DNA of 64,000 bases from Gemella sanguinis ATCC 700632 (GCF_000701685.1 NZ_KL370813.1:1-64000), one strand, 5' to 3'; shown: positions 18,435 to 27,745, counted from the first letter of the stretch. Notes: generated from the sequence alone by a model not told the origin. Numbers and translations: made by a program.

Positions 18435-18956
18435 ATGCTGGATATTAATTGGCAAATATTGGCTTATGCTGGAATTTTTCTTGCAGGATTAGGTGTATTA
18501 ATCGCCTGTGTAAGTGCTGCTAGAACTTTAGGTACTGTAAGAAAATCTCTTGCTGCTGCAACTGAATGCGTAGAAGATGTTACTGATATCGCTGAAGATG
18601 CATTAAAACTTGCTCAAGATTTAAACGAAACTATTAAAAAAGTTGAAGGAAATTTAGAACCTATTATGTTAGAAACTAATATTTTACTTCAAAACACTAA
18701 TATTCTTGCTGAAGATCTTCAAGTTAAATCTGAAAAATTAGATCCATTATTTAATTCTGCTGAAGGATTAGCTAATTCAATTAACGGATTACAAAGTTCT
18801 GTAGACAATATGAAATCTAATGTTACAAACTTCAAAGCGAAAAATGATAAGCGAAAAGAAAACTTCGTAGAAAAAGTTGAAGAAAATAAAGAAAAAGCTT
18901 CTAACTTATTAAACAAATTTTTAAAAAAAGATAAAGTTGAAAAAGAAGAACTTTAA
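18435..18956 (+). CDS. DUF948 membrane-anchored coiled-coil protein
   Basis: 173 residues: one N-terminal membrane helix (about 7-30) followed by a long heptad-patterned helix rich in Asn, Glu and Lys (about 35-165). This matches DUF948, a small family of Bacilli (YtxG-like) often beside murC and suspected in stress or envelope functions; no reaction is known. Ribosome site AAGGAGG. Probably cotranscribed with murC up to the terminator at 18973-19013. Confidence 0.85.
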   Translation: MLDINWQILAYAGIFLAGLGVLIACVSAARTLGTVRKSLAAATECVEDVTDIAEDALKLAQDLNETIKKVEGNLEPIMLETNILLQNTNILAEDLQVKSEKLDPLFNSAEGLANSINGLQSSVDNMKSNVTNFKAKNDKRKENFVEKVEENKEKASNLLNKFLKKDKVEKEEL

Positions 18957-18972
18957 TTTTAAAAAAAAACAC

Positions 18973-19013
18973 AAAAGAAACAGTTAAATTTAATAATTTA
19001 ATTGTTTCTTTTT
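18973..19013 (+). terminator. Terminator after the murC unit
   Basis: aaagaaacagttaaatt pairs with aatttaattgtttcttt (one G-T pair), then eight T residues. Confidence 0.75.
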
Positions 19014-19139
19014 TTTACAAAAATCTTAATTTAACTTGTATAAAAAACTTCACTAAAAGCGCTATCAGATGGCTAAATAAAAAGAATTATCATGGAATAC
19101 GTTTTCTTTAAATTTTTTTTAAAAATATGAGCATTCCTC

Positions 19140-19168
19140 TTGATTTTATTTGCAATATACTATATTAT
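19140..19168 (+). promoter_or_regulatory. Promoter of mscL
   Basis: TTGATT (19140-19145), 17-base spacer, TATTAT (19163-19168). Confidence 0.65.
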
Positions 19169-19210
19169 ACTCAAAGTAAAATATAAATTAAAAAGGAGAA
19201 AAAAGTATTT

Positions 19211-19588
19211 ATGTTAAACGAATTTAAAAAATTTGCATTTAAAGGAAATGTTCTAGACTTAGCAGTTGGGGTTATCATCGGGGCTGCGTTTGGTAAAATC
19301 GTTAGTTCATTAGTAACTGACATTATGATGCCAATTATCGCTCTTGTATTCCCATCTAAGCCAGATTTCACTAACTTAGCTTGGGAAGGTATCAAGTACG
19401 GTAACTTCATCCAAGTTAGTATTGACTTCTTAATCACTGCATTTGCTATCTTTATCTTTGTTAAAGCTATTAACACTGCAAAAGATAAAATGTCTAAAGA
19501 AGAAGCTGACGCAGCAGCTGAAGCACCAGTTGAAGTTGATTCTAAAGAAGAACTTCTTAAAGAAATCCGTGATTTATTAAAAAAATAA
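19211..19588 (+). CDS. mscL: Large-conductance mechanosensitive channel
   Basis: A homopentameric membrane channel that opens on sudden osmotic down-shock. 125 residues: the amphipathic start [20 protein letters not shown], pore helix TM1 with the [12 protein letters not shown] packing motif, an extracellular loop, TM2 (about 72-92) and a Glu-rich cytoplasmic helix ending [13 protein letters not shown]. All are standard for MscL. GGAG lies twelve bases before the ATG, rather far but the only site. Monocistronic. Confidence 0.96.
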   Translation: MLNEFKKFAFKGNVLDLAVGVIIGAAFGKIVSSLVTDIMMPIIALVFPSKPDFTNLAWEGIKYGNFIQVSIDFLITAFAIFIFVKAINTAKDKMSKEEADAAAEAPVEVDSKEELLKEIRDLLKK

Positions 19589-19607
19589 TAATTGATTAAA
19601 ATCATTA

Positions 19608-19636
19608 AAAGGTCTGACATTGTCAGACCTTTTTTA
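19608..19636. terminator. Bidirectional terminator between mscL and the DUF3021 gene
   Basis: aaggtctgac / gtcagacctt stem with a T tract on the plus strand; A tract on the left is shorter. Confidence 0.75.
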
Positions 19637-20080
19637 TTATTTATAATTTAGTAATTTCTCATTTATTTCTCTTATACTTTTTCTTATACTAAAATACTTT
19701 ACTACACCTATTACTACATATATTATACTAGCAAGTAGAATCATTGATAAAAATGCTGTAAAGCTACTAAACCATTTTAAATAGTAACCTGCTAGTACCA
19801 GTGGTAAAAGTATTAAGCAATAATGAGCAATAAAAGTTATTTTAATATTATCATTAAGCTTACTTTGGAATATATTACTTGCTAAACCTTGTAGTAACCC
19901 TAAAATAGCAAATACAATCGTCTCAACTAGTACAGCTGTATTTACATTACTAAAACTTTCAATAAAAATTGGTTTTCCTGGAGAGAATTCTCCGTAAGCC
20001 ATACTAAATATTAAATTAAGTAGATTACCTACACCAATACCTAATAACATATATATAACTAATTTTTGAAATGTTCTCAT
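19637..20080 (-). CDS. DUF3021 membrane protein
   Basis: 147 residues with four membrane helices (about 8-27, 45-66, 80-100, 105-128) and a basic C-terminal tail. Size, helix layout and position directly after a LytTR-domain gene fit DUF3021, the usual partner of stand-alone LytTR regulators in Bacillota, where the membrane protein inhibits or senses for the regulator. Gap to the LytTR gene is 12 bases; AGGAGG-type site. Confidence 0.85.
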   Translation of the reverse strand: MRTFQKLVIYMLLGIGVGNLLNLIFSMAYGEFSPGKPIFIESFSNVNTAVLVETIVFAILGLLQGLASNIFQSKLNDNIKITFIAHYCLILLPLVLAGYYLKWFSSFTAFLSMILLASIIYVVIGVVKYFSIRKSIREINEKLLNYK

Positions 20081-20092
20081 TTTTCTTTCCTC

Positions 20093-20527
20093 CTATAAGC
20101 CAAGTTTAGTTTTAAAATCTTTTAACAATCTGCGAGACACGTAACTAATATCTGAATTTTTATAAACGATAACTATTGTTCCTCTAATACTTAAATCCAA
20201 ATTTTTAATAAATTTAATATTAGCTATCTCACTTTGTGATATTTTTACAAAATCTTTAGTTAATAAGTTATTCATTTCATACAATTTCTTTCTTACGACA
20301 AACTTTCCTTTTGTTGTAACTACAAAAACTTTCCTATCTTCTACAAAGACTCTTATTATATCCGAAATATCTAATACACAAACTTGCTCATCAGCTATTC
20401 CAACTAAATAATCTTCTTTATATTCTATATAATTTACCAACTCTTGAACTTCATCGTTTATCTTATCCGTTGATATTGTTACTAATATTTCTTTAAACTT
20501 TTCATCAATATTTAATTCTACTTTCAT
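20093..20527 (-). CDS. LytTR-domain transcription regulator
   Basis: 144 residues. The C-terminal 100 residues form a LytTR DNA-binding domain: EDYLVGIADEQVCVLDISDI, VTTKGKFVVRKKLYEMNN and FVKISQSEIANIKFI, with the Arg/Lys-rich turn SRRLLKDF. It has no receiver domain, so it does not belong to a two-component pair. With the DUF3021 membrane protein it forms a LytTR regulatory pair of the kind shown in streptococci to regulate its own operon and other targets. AGGTGGTGA site before the ATG. Confidence 0.9.
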   Translation of the reverse strand: MKVELNIDEKFKEILVTISTDKINDEVQELVNYIEYKEDYLVGIADEQVCVLDISDIIRVFVEDRKVFVVTTKGKFVVRKKLYEMNNLLTKDFVKISQSEIANIKFIKNLDLSIRGTIVIVYKNSDISYVSRRLLKDFKTKLGL

Positions 20528-20637
20528 AATTTATCACCACCTTTTCTCTTTTGTTACTTATATTTTATATAATTAAATTATAAAAATCTACAACAAATGT
20601 ATATGTGGTTAATTCTCATGCCTATATGGTTATAAAT

Positions 20638-20678
20638 AAAAAAAAGAGTTCAGTTAATTATGAAATTAACTGAACTCC
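20638..20678 (-). terminator. Terminator after copZ
   Basis: GAGTTCAGTTAATT (20646-20659) and AATTAACTGAACTC (20664-20677): 14 perfect pairs with a T run on the minus strand. Confidence 0.9.
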
Positions 20679-20684
20679 TTAATA

Positions 20685-20879
20685 CTAATTTATTTTAAAT
20701 TTTGTGTCAGATAAAGCTGCTTGAAGTGATTCTTTAGCTACATCACCTTCAACAGTTAAAGTTTTTTCTTGGATACTAACTTCAACACTATCAACGTTTT
20801 CTAATTTAGACAATTTATCTTTAACAGTAGCTACACAACCACCACATTTTACACCTTCGATATTATAAGTATTTTTCAT
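20685..20879 (-). CDS. copZ: Copper chaperone
   Basis: A 64-residue single HMA domain. The copper site is KCGGC with Cys12 and Cys15; most CopZ proteins have MxCxxC with a Met, here replaced by Val-Lys before the first Cys. It delivers Cu(I) to CopA or to the CopY repressor. It lies 19 bases after copA in the same operon, with a perfect terminator behind. Confidence 0.9.
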   Translation of the reverse strand: MKNTYNIEGVKCGGCVATVKDKLSKLENVDSVEVSIQEKTLTVEGDVAKESLQAALSDTKFKIN

Positions 20880-20898
20880 GATTATTCCTTCTTTCTTA

Positions 20899-23352
20899 TT
20901 AATTTAATTTTATTCTTTTTAATCTTAAAGCATTTAATACTACTGATACTGAACTAAAACTCATTGCTGCCCCTGCTAACATTGGATTTAATAAAGGACC
21001 TCCAAATAGATACACAATACCCATTGCGAAAGGAATACCTATTACATTGTAGAAAAATGCCCAGAATAAATTTTCTTTTATGTTCTTTATTGTTTTTCTA
21101 CTTAAGTTTATCACATTAACAACAGTATTTAAATCTGATTTAATAAGTACTACATCTGCAGCATCTATAGCTACATCTGTACCTGTACCAATTGCTAATC
21201 CTACATCAGCTTGAACTAACGCTGGAGCATCATTAATTCCATCTCCTACCATAGCAACTCTTCTTCCTGATTCTTGTAATTTTTTTATTTCATTTGCTTT
21301 ATCTTCAGGTAGTACCTCACTTATAACTTTATCTATTGATAATTCTTTAGCTATTGCTTGTGCAGTTTTTGCATTATCACCAGTTAACATTACTACTTCT
21401 ATACCTAATTTATGCAACTGCTCTACTGTTTTTGCACTACTATCTTTAACTTGATCAGCTACAGCAATAATTCCAGAAAGCACATTATCTATTGCAATGT
21501 ATAAAGGTGTTTTACCTTCAGAAGCATATTTTTCAGCATTATTAATATTATCTGCAATATTAACATTATTATTTAACATTAGTTTTTTATTACCAATTAG
21601 GATATTTTTATTATTTACTACTGCAACTACACCTAAACCTACTAGTGAATTAAAATCTTTCACTTCTAGTATATCTAGGTTCCTATTTTTAGCTTCTTCT
21701 ACTATTGCTAAACCTAGTGGATGCTCAGAAAGATATTCAACACTTGCAACCATCTGTAAAATCTCTTCTTCAGTATAATTATTATATGTTAATACATTAG
21801 TTACAGCAAGTTTACCTTCTGTTAATGTTCCAGTTTTGTCAAATACCACTGTATCTACTTCTTTAGTTATTTGTAGAGCTTCTGAACTTTTTATTAAAAT
21901 ACCATTTTCAGCACCTTTACCTGTTCCTACCATAATGGCTGTTGGTGTAGCAAGACCTAAAGCACATGGACAAGCTATAACAAGAACAGAAATTATTATT
22001 TTAAGAGAAAAACCCCATGTTTCTCCTCCAACAAAATACCATACTCCTGCGGCTACTAGGGCTAAAGTAATAACAATAGGTACGAACACACCTGATATTT
22101 TATCAGCTAATTTTGCAATAGGTGCTTTAGAGTTTTGAGCATCTTCTACTAGTTTTATTATTTGAGATAAAGTAGTATCTTCACCTACTCTAGTAACTTT
22201 CATTTTAAAGACACCTGTTTTATTTAAACTAGCACCTACTACTTTACTATCTACACTTTTTTCTACCGGTAGACTCTCACCTGTTAACATTGATTCATCA
22301 ACTGATGAGTAACCTTCTATTACAACACCATCTAAAGGTATTTTTTCTCCTGGACGTACTAATAATACATCACCCACAACTATTTCTTCTACGTTTACTA
22401 CTGATTCAACACCGTCTTTGATAATGTTTGCTGTTTTCGGTGCAAGATTTATTAGTTTACTTATTGCATCAGTTGTACGACCTTTTGATACAGCTTCAAA
22501 ATATTTACCTAAAGTTATTAAAGTAAGTATAACTGCAGCAGATTCATAATATAGATTCATTGCTGCATGTTTATCGCCCAAATAAGCTAAGATAGTAGAA
22601 TGTAGACTGTATAAAAATGCTGCTCCAGAACCAAGTGCTACAAGTGTATCCATATTTGGTCTTCTTCTAAATAAAGACTTTATACCTACTATGAAAAACT
22701 GTCTTCCTAAATATATTACTGGTAATACTAATATTAACTGCACTGTTGAGTATAATCTAGGACTTTGCATTGGTGTCAGACCACTTGGTATCGGTAAGCC
22801 AAACATATCTGCCATAGCAATATATAGTACAGGTATAGCAAATAATGCAGAATAACAAAATCTTTTCCATACACTTTCGATTTGTTTTTTCTTTTTATCT
22901 ACTTTGTTATCTATATTTTTATCAATATCTAATTTAGCTTTATAACCAGCTTTATCCACTTCTTGCTCAATTTGCCCCACACTTAAGATATTTTTATCAA
23001 ATCTAACAAACATTTTTTCGGTTGTCAAATTTACTGTTGCTTCTTCTACTCCTTCTAAAGCAGAAACTGTATCTTCAATGTTTTTTGCACATGATGCACA
23101 GCTCATTCCTTCAATTATGAAAGTTTTTTCTTCAATACTTGTAATTAAGCTAAGTCCATAACCTGCTTTCTCTACGGCATTTATTACATCTTCACTGCTC
23201 ACATTGGAATCTCTTGTTAAAGTAAGTTTTTCTGTTGCCAAGTTTACACTGACATCACTGACACCTTCTAAACTTTTAACACTTTCTTCAACATGTGCTG
23301 CACAAGATGCACAACTCATTCCATCTATTGAGTATACTTCTTTTTTGTCCAT
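20899..23352 (-). CDS. copA: Copper-exporting P1B-type ATPase with two metal-binding domains
   Basis: An 817-residue Cu(I) pump in the plasma membrane. Two N-terminal HMA domains with SCASC motifs (about residues 14-18 and 83-87), eight membrane helices, the CPC metal motif in VIACPCALG, the phosphorylated Asp in [11 protein letters not shown], the HP motif in SEHPLGLAI and the hinge [10 protein letters not shown]. The motif set identifies a copper ATPase of the CopA type. The operon promoter carries a cop box, pointing to control by a CopY-type repressor encoded elsewhere. Confidence 0.96.
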   Translation of the reverse strand: MDKKEVYSIDGMSCASCAAHVEESVKSLEGVSDVSVNLATEKLTLTRDSNVSSEDVINAVEKAGYGLSLITSIEEKTFIIEGMSCASCAKNIEDTVSALEGVEEATVNLTTEKMFVRFDKNILSVGQIEQEVDKAGYKAKLDIDKNIDNKVDKKKKQIESVWKRFCYSALFAIPVLYIAMADMFGLPIPSGLTPMQSPRLYSTVQLILVLPVIYLGRQFFIVGIKSLFRRRPNMDTLVALGSGAAFLYSLHSTILAYLGDKHAAMNLYYESAAVILTLITLGKYFEAVSKGRTTDAISKLINLAPKTANIIKDGVESVVNVEEIVVGDVLLVRPGEKIPLDGVVIEGYSSVDESMLTGESLPVEKSVDSKVVGASLNKTGVFKMKVTRVGEDTTLSQIIKLVEDAQNSKAPIAKLADKISGVFVPIVITLALVAAGVWYFVGGETWGFSLKIIISVLVIACPCALGLATPTAIMVGTGKGAENGILIKSSEALQITKEVDTVVFDKTGTLTEGKLAVTNVLTYNNYTEEEILQMVASVEYLSEHPLGLAIVEEAKNRNLDILEVKDFNSLVGLGVVAVVNNKNILIGNKKLMLNNNVNIADNINNAEKYASEGKTPLYIAIDNVLSGIIAVADQVKDSSAKTVEQLHKLGIEVVMLTGDNAKTAQAIAKELSIDKVISEVLPEDKANEIKKLQESGRRVAMVGDGINDAPALVQADVGLAIGTGTDVAIDAADVVLIKSDLNTVVNVINLSRKTIKNIKENLFWAFFYNVIGIPFAMGIVYLFGGPLLNPMLAGAAMSFSSVSVVLNALRLKRIKLN

Positions 23353-23378
23353 TAATAATCACCTCTTTGATTTTTGTT

Positions 23379-23388
23379 TACATCTGTA
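23379..23388. promoter_or_regulatory. cop box operator
   Basis: TACATCTGTA matches the known TACAnnTGTA site of CopY-type repressors. It lies about 18 bases downstream of the copA -10 box, where a bound repressor would block transcription. Confidence 0.8.
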
Positions 23389-23405
23389 ATCTTTCTACAT
23401 AAATA

Positions 23406-23434
23406 AGTATACTACTATCGTCTACTTTTGTCAA
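23406..23434 (-). promoter_or_regulatory. Promoter of copA-copZ
   Basis: Minus strand TTGACA (23429-23434), 17-base spacer, TATACT (23406-23411), a near-consensus promoter. Confidence 0.85.
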
Positions 23435-23461
23435 CGTAATTTTATATTTTTTTTTAACAAT

Positions 23462-23494
23462 AAAATACCCTAAAACAAACGTTCTAGGGTATTC
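23462..23494 (-). terminator. Terminator after the D-lactate dehydrogenase gene
   Basis: AATACCCTAGAAC pairs with GTTTTAGGGTATT, followed by a T-rich run on the minus strand. Confidence 0.75.
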
Positions 23495-23505
23495 ACATAA
23501 TAATA

Positions 23506-24501
23506 TTAATTTACTACATTTACAGATGTACCTGTTTTAATTACTTCTACAGCCGCTTCTAATCCACCTTCAACAAGGTTCTGAATAGCTGTTTCTGTAT
23601 AGAAGGCTGTATGTGGTGTATAAATTACATCATCTCTATCTATTAGTGTTTGTAGTAATTCATCATCAAATTCTTTATCTTCGAAGTTTTTAGGCACATA
23701 TTTACCTTCATTTTCATAAACATCTAATCCCGCACCTAACAATTTACCACTATCAAGTGCACGTAGTAATGCTTTAGTATCAACTAACATACCTCTTGCC
23801 GCATTTAACAAGATAGAATTATCTTTCATTTTTGATAAAAATTCATCATTTACCATATGATTATAGTCTTTTATAGCTGGCATGTGGATAGTTATAATAT
23901 CTGAATTAGTAATAAGATCATCAATGTTGTCAACATATTCTAATACTTCGCGAGCAGCATCATTAGGATAAATATCATAACCTAGCACTTTTGAACCTAA
24001 AGCCTTAAATAGTCTAGCTGCTTGTGTTCCAATTCTACCTGTTCCTATTACACCTACTGTTAATGTTCTTAGTTCTCTTGATAAGATACCAGGATTCCAT
24101 GTGAAATTGTGTTTTTCTACATTTCTTTGGATTTTATTAGTATTTCTACTAATTCTTAAAGCTGTTGTTAGTACATGCTCAGCAATTGCGTTTGGAGAAT
24201 AAGAAGGAACATTAGTCATTTTAATATCCAATTCTTTCATTAATTCTAAATCATAAATGTCAAATCCTGCTGAACGTGTAGCAAATACTTTTATTCCTTG
24301 CTCTTTTGCGTATTCATAAACTTCTTTTTCGAAAGGTTTATTTTGGGCAAGAACTACACCATCTTTACCTTCTAATAAATGTTTATTACTAGCTGTTAGC
24401 TCTTCTGAATGCACATCAACTTCCACTTCAGGATGTGAAGCAATCCAATTATTTAATGCACTTTTTTCATCTTCTCTTAAATTAAATAGTACTAGTTTCA
24501 T
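23506..24501 (-). CDS. D-lactate dehydrogenase (D-2-hydroxyacid dehydrogenase)
   Basis: 331 residues. Reduces pyruvate to D-lactate with NADH. The NAD loop is GVIGTGRIGTQAARLF; catalytic residues are the Arg in NAARGMLVD, Glu in YENEG and His in TPHTAFYTE, with ATRSAGFDIYDL typical of D-LDH rather than other hydroxyacid enzymes. Monocistronic with AAAGGAG before the ATG. In a fermentative organism this is a main NADH sink; whether an L-LDH also exists is not visible here. Confidence 0.92.
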   Translation of the reverse strand: MKLVLFNLREDEKSALNNWIASHPEVEVDVHSEELTASNKHLLEGKDGVVLAQNKPFEKEVYEYAKEQGIKVFATRSAGFDIYDLELMKELDIKMTNVPSYSPNAIAEHVLTTALRISRNTNKIQRNVEKHNFTWNPGILSRELRTLTVGVIGTGRIGTQAARLFKALGSKVLGYDIYPNDAAREVLEYVDNIDDLITNSDIITIHMPAIKDYNHMVNDEFLSKMKDNSILLNAARGMLVDTKALLRALDSGKLLGAGLDVYENEGKYVPKNFEDKEFDDELLQTLIDRDDVIYTPHTAFYTETAIQNLVEGGLEAAVEVIKTGTSVNVVN

Positions 24502-24590
24502 ACTTATGGTCTCCTTTATATTTGGTTATAATAATAACAAATTTTTAATTTATAGTATAATTTTATCATAAAACTATAATTACATAAACT

Positions 24591-25295
24591 TTATAAACTT
24601 TCCTTAACTATCTTTTTAAGTTCCAAAAATAATTCTTCATTATTTTTAACTTCTTTATACACTTTAACATCTTTTGGCAATTTTTGATTATAGCGGTTTA
24701 TCCAAATAATATTCCAGTCAGCATTGTTAGCCCCTATAACATCATTTTCTAATGAATCACCTATGAAGAATAACTTGTTTTTATTTAAATTTAATTTTTT
24801 CTCTGCATGTTCAAAAATTCTTTTATCAGGTTTATTTATACCAAGGTCGCCAGAAACTATAATATTATCTTTATGTATCCAATTTTCTACACCTAGTACC
24901 TTTACCTTTGACCATTGATGATCACTAGGTCCATTTGTAATAACTGCAAGTTTAATATTATTTCCAAGGGAATAATCTAAGATACTTTTTGTTAGCTCAG
25001 TCATTTCTAAACGGCCTTGATTTTTCTTATATTCTTTTTGAAAATCCAGTGCCTCTTCATCACTTAATATAATGTTTAAATCATTTGCCGCTTGTTTAAC
25101 TCGGTAAATGTGATATTCATCTACAGTCATATTTCCGTTTCTTGAATCTTCATATTTTACCTCACTATAGTACCTACTTAAACAATATAACTTCTCGATA
25201 TCAACTTTGTGTTTAAACAATTTATTATACGCATCTCTAAATGGAACTATTTGTTCATACAAAGTATCATCAACATCAAAAACAAAACCTAACAT
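24591..25295 (-). CDS. HAD-superfamily phosphatase (YjjG-like)
   Basis: 234 residues with the four HAD motifs: FDVDDTL (motif I, nucleophile Asp7), ITNGP (II), KPDKRIFEHAEKKL (III) and IGDSLENDVIGANN (IV), and an all-helical cap of about 80 residues. The cap and sequence resemble YjjG/YfnB nucleotidases that hydrolyse nucleoside monophosphates, though the substrate cannot be read from sequence. AAGGAG before ATG. It has its own promoter with a leader of about 100 bases. Confidence 0.85.
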   Translation of the reverse strand: MLGFVFDVDDTLYEQIVPFRDAYNKLFKHKVDIEKLYCLSRYYSEVKYEDSRNGNMTVDEYHIYRVKQAANDLNIILSDEEALDFQKEYKKNQGRLEMTELTKSILDYSLGNNIKLAVITNGPSDHQWSKVKVLGVENWIHKDNIIVSGDLGINKPDKRIFEHAEKKLNLNKNKLFFIGDSLENDVIGANNADWNIIWINRYNQKLPKDVKVYKEVKNNEELFLELKKIVKESL

Positions 25296-25406
25296 AGACT
25301 TCTCCTTAAAATAAAAATTTTATCAACTTAGTTAATTGTTCGGGAAACAATAATGCTATCCGGGCCGATTTTAATTTACCAACACCTTTTAGCATACAAT
25401 AATATA
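25296..25406 (-). other. Leader of the HAD phosphatase gene with a GC-rich island
   Basis: A leader of about 100 bases containing a short G+C island (ATCGGCCCGGAT) and the hairpin TTGTTTCCCGAACAA. The composition is unlike the surrounding AT-rich DNA. I cannot assign it to a known riboswitch family. Confidence 0.4.
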
Positions 25407-25435
25407 ATTATATATATAAATAAGTTGACAGTCAA
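25407..25435 (-). promoter_or_regulatory. Promoter of the HAD phosphatase with a palindrome on the -35 box
   Basis: Minus strand TTGACT (25430-25435), 17-base spacer, TATAAT (25407-25412). The -35 box lies within the perfect palindrome GTTGACAGTCAAC (25424-25436), a possible operator. Confidence 0.65.
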
Positions 25436-25453
25436 CAAATATCCGAACATAAT

Positions 25454-25488
25454 AAAAACTCCCTAGATCAATATTCTAAGGAGTGTTT
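25454..25488 (-). terminator. Terminator after the transaldolase-like gene
   Basis: ACTCCTTAGA / TCTAGGGAGT with a T run on the minus strand. Confidence 0.75.
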
Positions 25489-25491
25489 TAT

Positions 25492-26169
25492 TTATTTTAA
25501 AGCATCTACTACTTTACTTCTATTGAATTTTCTTTCCCAATCTTTTTCAAAGTCAATTACTGATTTATCAGTATATGGATGCCAAATACTTGTTTCTAAC
25601 ACATCTGGCGCTACTGTAGCAGCTTCCGCTCCGCAAAGAAGTATATTTTTAAACTGTTTAACATTTTTGAAACTTGCTGCTAATATTTCTGTTTTATAAT
25701 CTTTTAACAATTCTTTTATTTCTACAATAACTTCCTCAGCATCTTGACCAATATTTTCTAATCTATTCACGTAAGGAGCAACATAACTCGCTCCATTTTT
25801 TGCTGCAGCTAATGCTTGCATTGCAGATAACACCGCTGTTGCAGTTACATTAATACCTGCTTTATCACATAATTTAATAGCCTCTAAACCTTCTTTAGTT
25901 ACTGGAATTTTTATGAAAAATGTTTCTCCAAAGTATGCTTTTAATTTTTTGGCTTCTTCTAATATTTTTTGTGCAGAATTTTCAGTCGTTTGAACGTGAA
26001 TTTCATACTTATCATAAGCAAACTCTTTAATTTCCGCTAACTTTTCTTCTAAAGGTTTATCTATTTTAGATAGTATACTTGGATTTGTTGTTATCCCTGC
26101 TATACTGTAATATTTAGCTATTTCTTTTGCTTTATTAATATCTGCACTATCTAAAAATATTTTACTCAT
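25492..26169 (-). CDS. Transaldolase / fructose-6-phosphate aldolase family enzyme
   Basis: 225 residues, the short MipB/FSA-type of the transaldolase family (classical TalA/B has about 316). The opening KIFLDSADINKAKEIAKYY and AGITTNPSIL are family marks; the Schiff-base Lys is in FIKIPVT and the active-site Tyr in VAPYVNR. It transfers dihydroxyacetone units or cleaves F6P; which is not decidable here. It overlaps the upstream HAD gene by eight bases. Transaldolase-like genes next to sorbitol PTS operons are common in lactic bacteria. Confidence 0.88.
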   Translation of the reverse strand: MSKIFLDSADINKAKEIAKYYSIAGITTNPSILSKIDKPLEEKLAEIKEFAYDKYEIHVQTTENSAQKILEEAKKLKAYFGETFFIKIPVTKEGLEAIKLCDKAGINVTATAVLSAMQALAAAKNGASYVAPYVNRLENIGQDAEEVIVEIKELLKDYKTEILAASFKNVKQFKNILLCGAEAATVAPDVLETSIWHPYTDKSVIDFEKDWERKFNRSKVVDALK

Positions 26170-26824
26170 TTTTACCCTCCAATATTTCTATTACTTCTCC
26201 CAAGTTTGTTAATATTCTGTCTGCTGTATCTTCACATTCTTTATCTACAGTAAACATATCCGGAACCATAAATACCATCGCATCTGAAGCTTTTCCAGCT
26301 TTTATCCCTGCTTTTGAATCTTCTAGAATTAAACAATCTTTTGCATCTACACCTAATCTTTTAGCAGCTAATAAAAATACATCTGGAGCAGGCTTCCCAT
26401 TTTCCACCTCTGCTCCACTAGCTATCTCATCTATATATTTTTCTAACTTTGTTTTTTCTAAGTTATTTTTAATATCTGCCGTATCTGATGAAGAAGCAAC
26501 TGCAATTTTGTAATTATTTTCTCTTAAATATTTTAATAATTCCTCCACATAAGGCATCTTTCCTGGGCCAACTGTATACAAAACATTTTCAATATATTCA
26601 TAATGATCATCTACCAATTTTTTTCCATCTACATTTGTTCCTTGAAAATAATCAATCCAAAATTGATAAATATTTGCTTTAGTAAATCCTAAAACTTTCA
26701 AAGTTTCCTCTTTAGTCATATTATAACCTTGAGCTTTTGCTGAATTTATAAAAGCTTCTGTAGATAGACTTTCTGTGTCGACCATTAGGCCATCCATATC
26801 AAATAATACCGCCTTAATTTCCAT
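26162..26824 (-). CDS. HAD phosphatase / beta-phosphoglucomutase-like
   Basis: 220 residues with HAD motif I LFDMDGLMVDTE (Asp9 nucleophile, Asp11 acid/base), ASSSD (II), GKPAPDVFLLAAKRLG (III) and LEDSKAGIKAGKAS (IV). The small helical cap and motifs place it with beta-phosphoglucomutase-like sugar phosphatases. It lies between the sorbitol genes and the transaldolase-like gene and shares the latter's transcript, so a sugar-phosphate substrate is plausible. AGGAGG before ATG. Confidence 0.88.
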   Translation of the reverse strand: MEIKAVLFDMDGLMVDTESLSTEAFINSAKAQGYNMTKEETLKVLGFTKANIYQFWIDYFQGTNVDGKKLVDDHYEYIENVLYTVGPGKMPYVEELLKYLRENNYKIAVASSSDTADIKNNLEKTKLEKYIDEIASGAEVENGKPAPDVFLLAAKRLGVDAKDCLILEDSKAGIKAGKASDAMVFMVPDMFTVDKECEDTADRILTNLGEVIEILEGKNE

Positions 26825-26860
26825 AGTCGCCTCCTATATTATTATTCTTTTACATATTTA

Positions 26861-26889
26861 ATTATAGTCTATAAACATTTTCTTTACAA
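26861..26889 (-). promoter_or_regulatory. Promoter of the HAD-transaldolase pair
   Basis: Minus strand TTGTAA (26884-26889), 17-base spacer, TATAAT (26861-26866). It separates this pair from the sorbitol operon upstream. Confidence 0.65.
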
Positions 26890-26910
26890 ACTATTCTTTT
26901 CTACTAAATA

Positions 26911-26942
26911 AAGTTGGAGCATATAATATATACTCCAACTAA
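26911..26942 (-). terminator. Terminator after srlD
   Basis: AGTTGGAGTATATA / TATATGCTCCAACT with TTTATTT after it on the minus strand; ends the sorbitol operon. Confidence 0.75.
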
Positions 26943-26947
26943 ACATA

Positions 26948-27745
26948 TTATCCTCTTGTTTTTCCACCTGCTACATTATATGTAACACCATGGACATAGC
27001 TAGCTCTATCACTTGCTATATAAGCAACTAAATCTGCTACTTCTGATAATTTTCCATCACGTCCTAATGGAGTAGTTTTTGTACTTGTATATCCTGCACG
27101 AATTTGTTCTACTGTTACACCACGAGTATAAGCTAATGCCTCTTCATAAGCTAATGTTCTTAGTCCAGTTGCTTCTAAGATACCAGGTGCTACTCCAACA
27201 ACTCTTACTCCTTGTTTTCCTAATTCTTTTGCCCAAGAACGTGTTAATGAATTTACAGCATTTTTACTTGCTGCATAAATACTTTGTCCTTCTGATCCTT
27301 CTAACCCAGATTCTGATGACATATTTACTATTACACCACTACCTTTAGCTACAAGTACACGTCCAACTTCTTGAGAGAAGATAAATAGACCTTTTACGTT
27401 TATATCCATAATTTTATCATACTCTTCATCACTAAACTCGTATTTACCTTCAGGATCATTTTTATCTACTAATAAACGAGGAATATTAATTCCAGCATTA
27501 TTTACAAGGATATCGATTGTTCCAAATTTTTCTAAAGTTTTAGCTACAACTTCTTTAACATCACTTCTCTTAGTTACATCACATTTAACATATAGTAATT
27601 TATCATTATCAGACTCTTTTTCTGCTAAGTCACTTACTACTACGTTACATCCTTGATTTAAGAATTCATCAACTACTGCTGCTCCAATACCTGATGCTCC
27701 ACCTGTTACTACTACTGTTTTTCCTTCTAAATTTAACCAACTCAT
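26948..27745 (-). CDS. srlD: Sorbitol-6-phosphate 2-dehydrogenase
   Basis: A 265-residue short-chain dehydrogenase. NAD loop TGGASGIG, NNAG strand motif, and the catalytic set Ser (NMSSESG), Tyr and Lys (YAASK). It oxidises sorbitol-6-phosphate to fructose-6-phosphate with NAD, linking the PTS product to glycolysis. The WLNLEGKTVVVTGGASGIG start and GTTPLGRDGKL-like C-terminal region match SorD of lactic bacteria. Last gene of the sorbitol operon. Start ATG with AAGGAG. Confidence 0.93.
   Translation of the reverse strand: MSWLNLEGKTVVVTGGASGIGAAVVDEFLNQGCNVVVSDLAEKESDNDKLLYVKCDVTKRSDVKEVVAKTLEKFGTIDILVNNAGINIPRLLVDKNDPEGKYEFSDEEYDKIMDINVKGLFIFSQEVGRVLVAKGSGVIVNMSSESGLEGSEGQSIYAASKNAVNSLTRSWAKELGKQGVRVVGVAPGILEATGLRTLAYEEALAYTRGVTVEQIRAGYTSTKTTPLGRDGKLSEVADLVAYIASDRASYVHGVTYNVAGGKTRG

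Noticed and set aside
19171-19620. Open frame opposite mscL
   Set aside because: Antisense shadow of a clear gene, no ribosome site.
25296-25400. T-box or known riboswitch in the HAD leader
   Set aside because: No T-box GGUGG motif or other recognisable aptamer; kept only as a structured leader.
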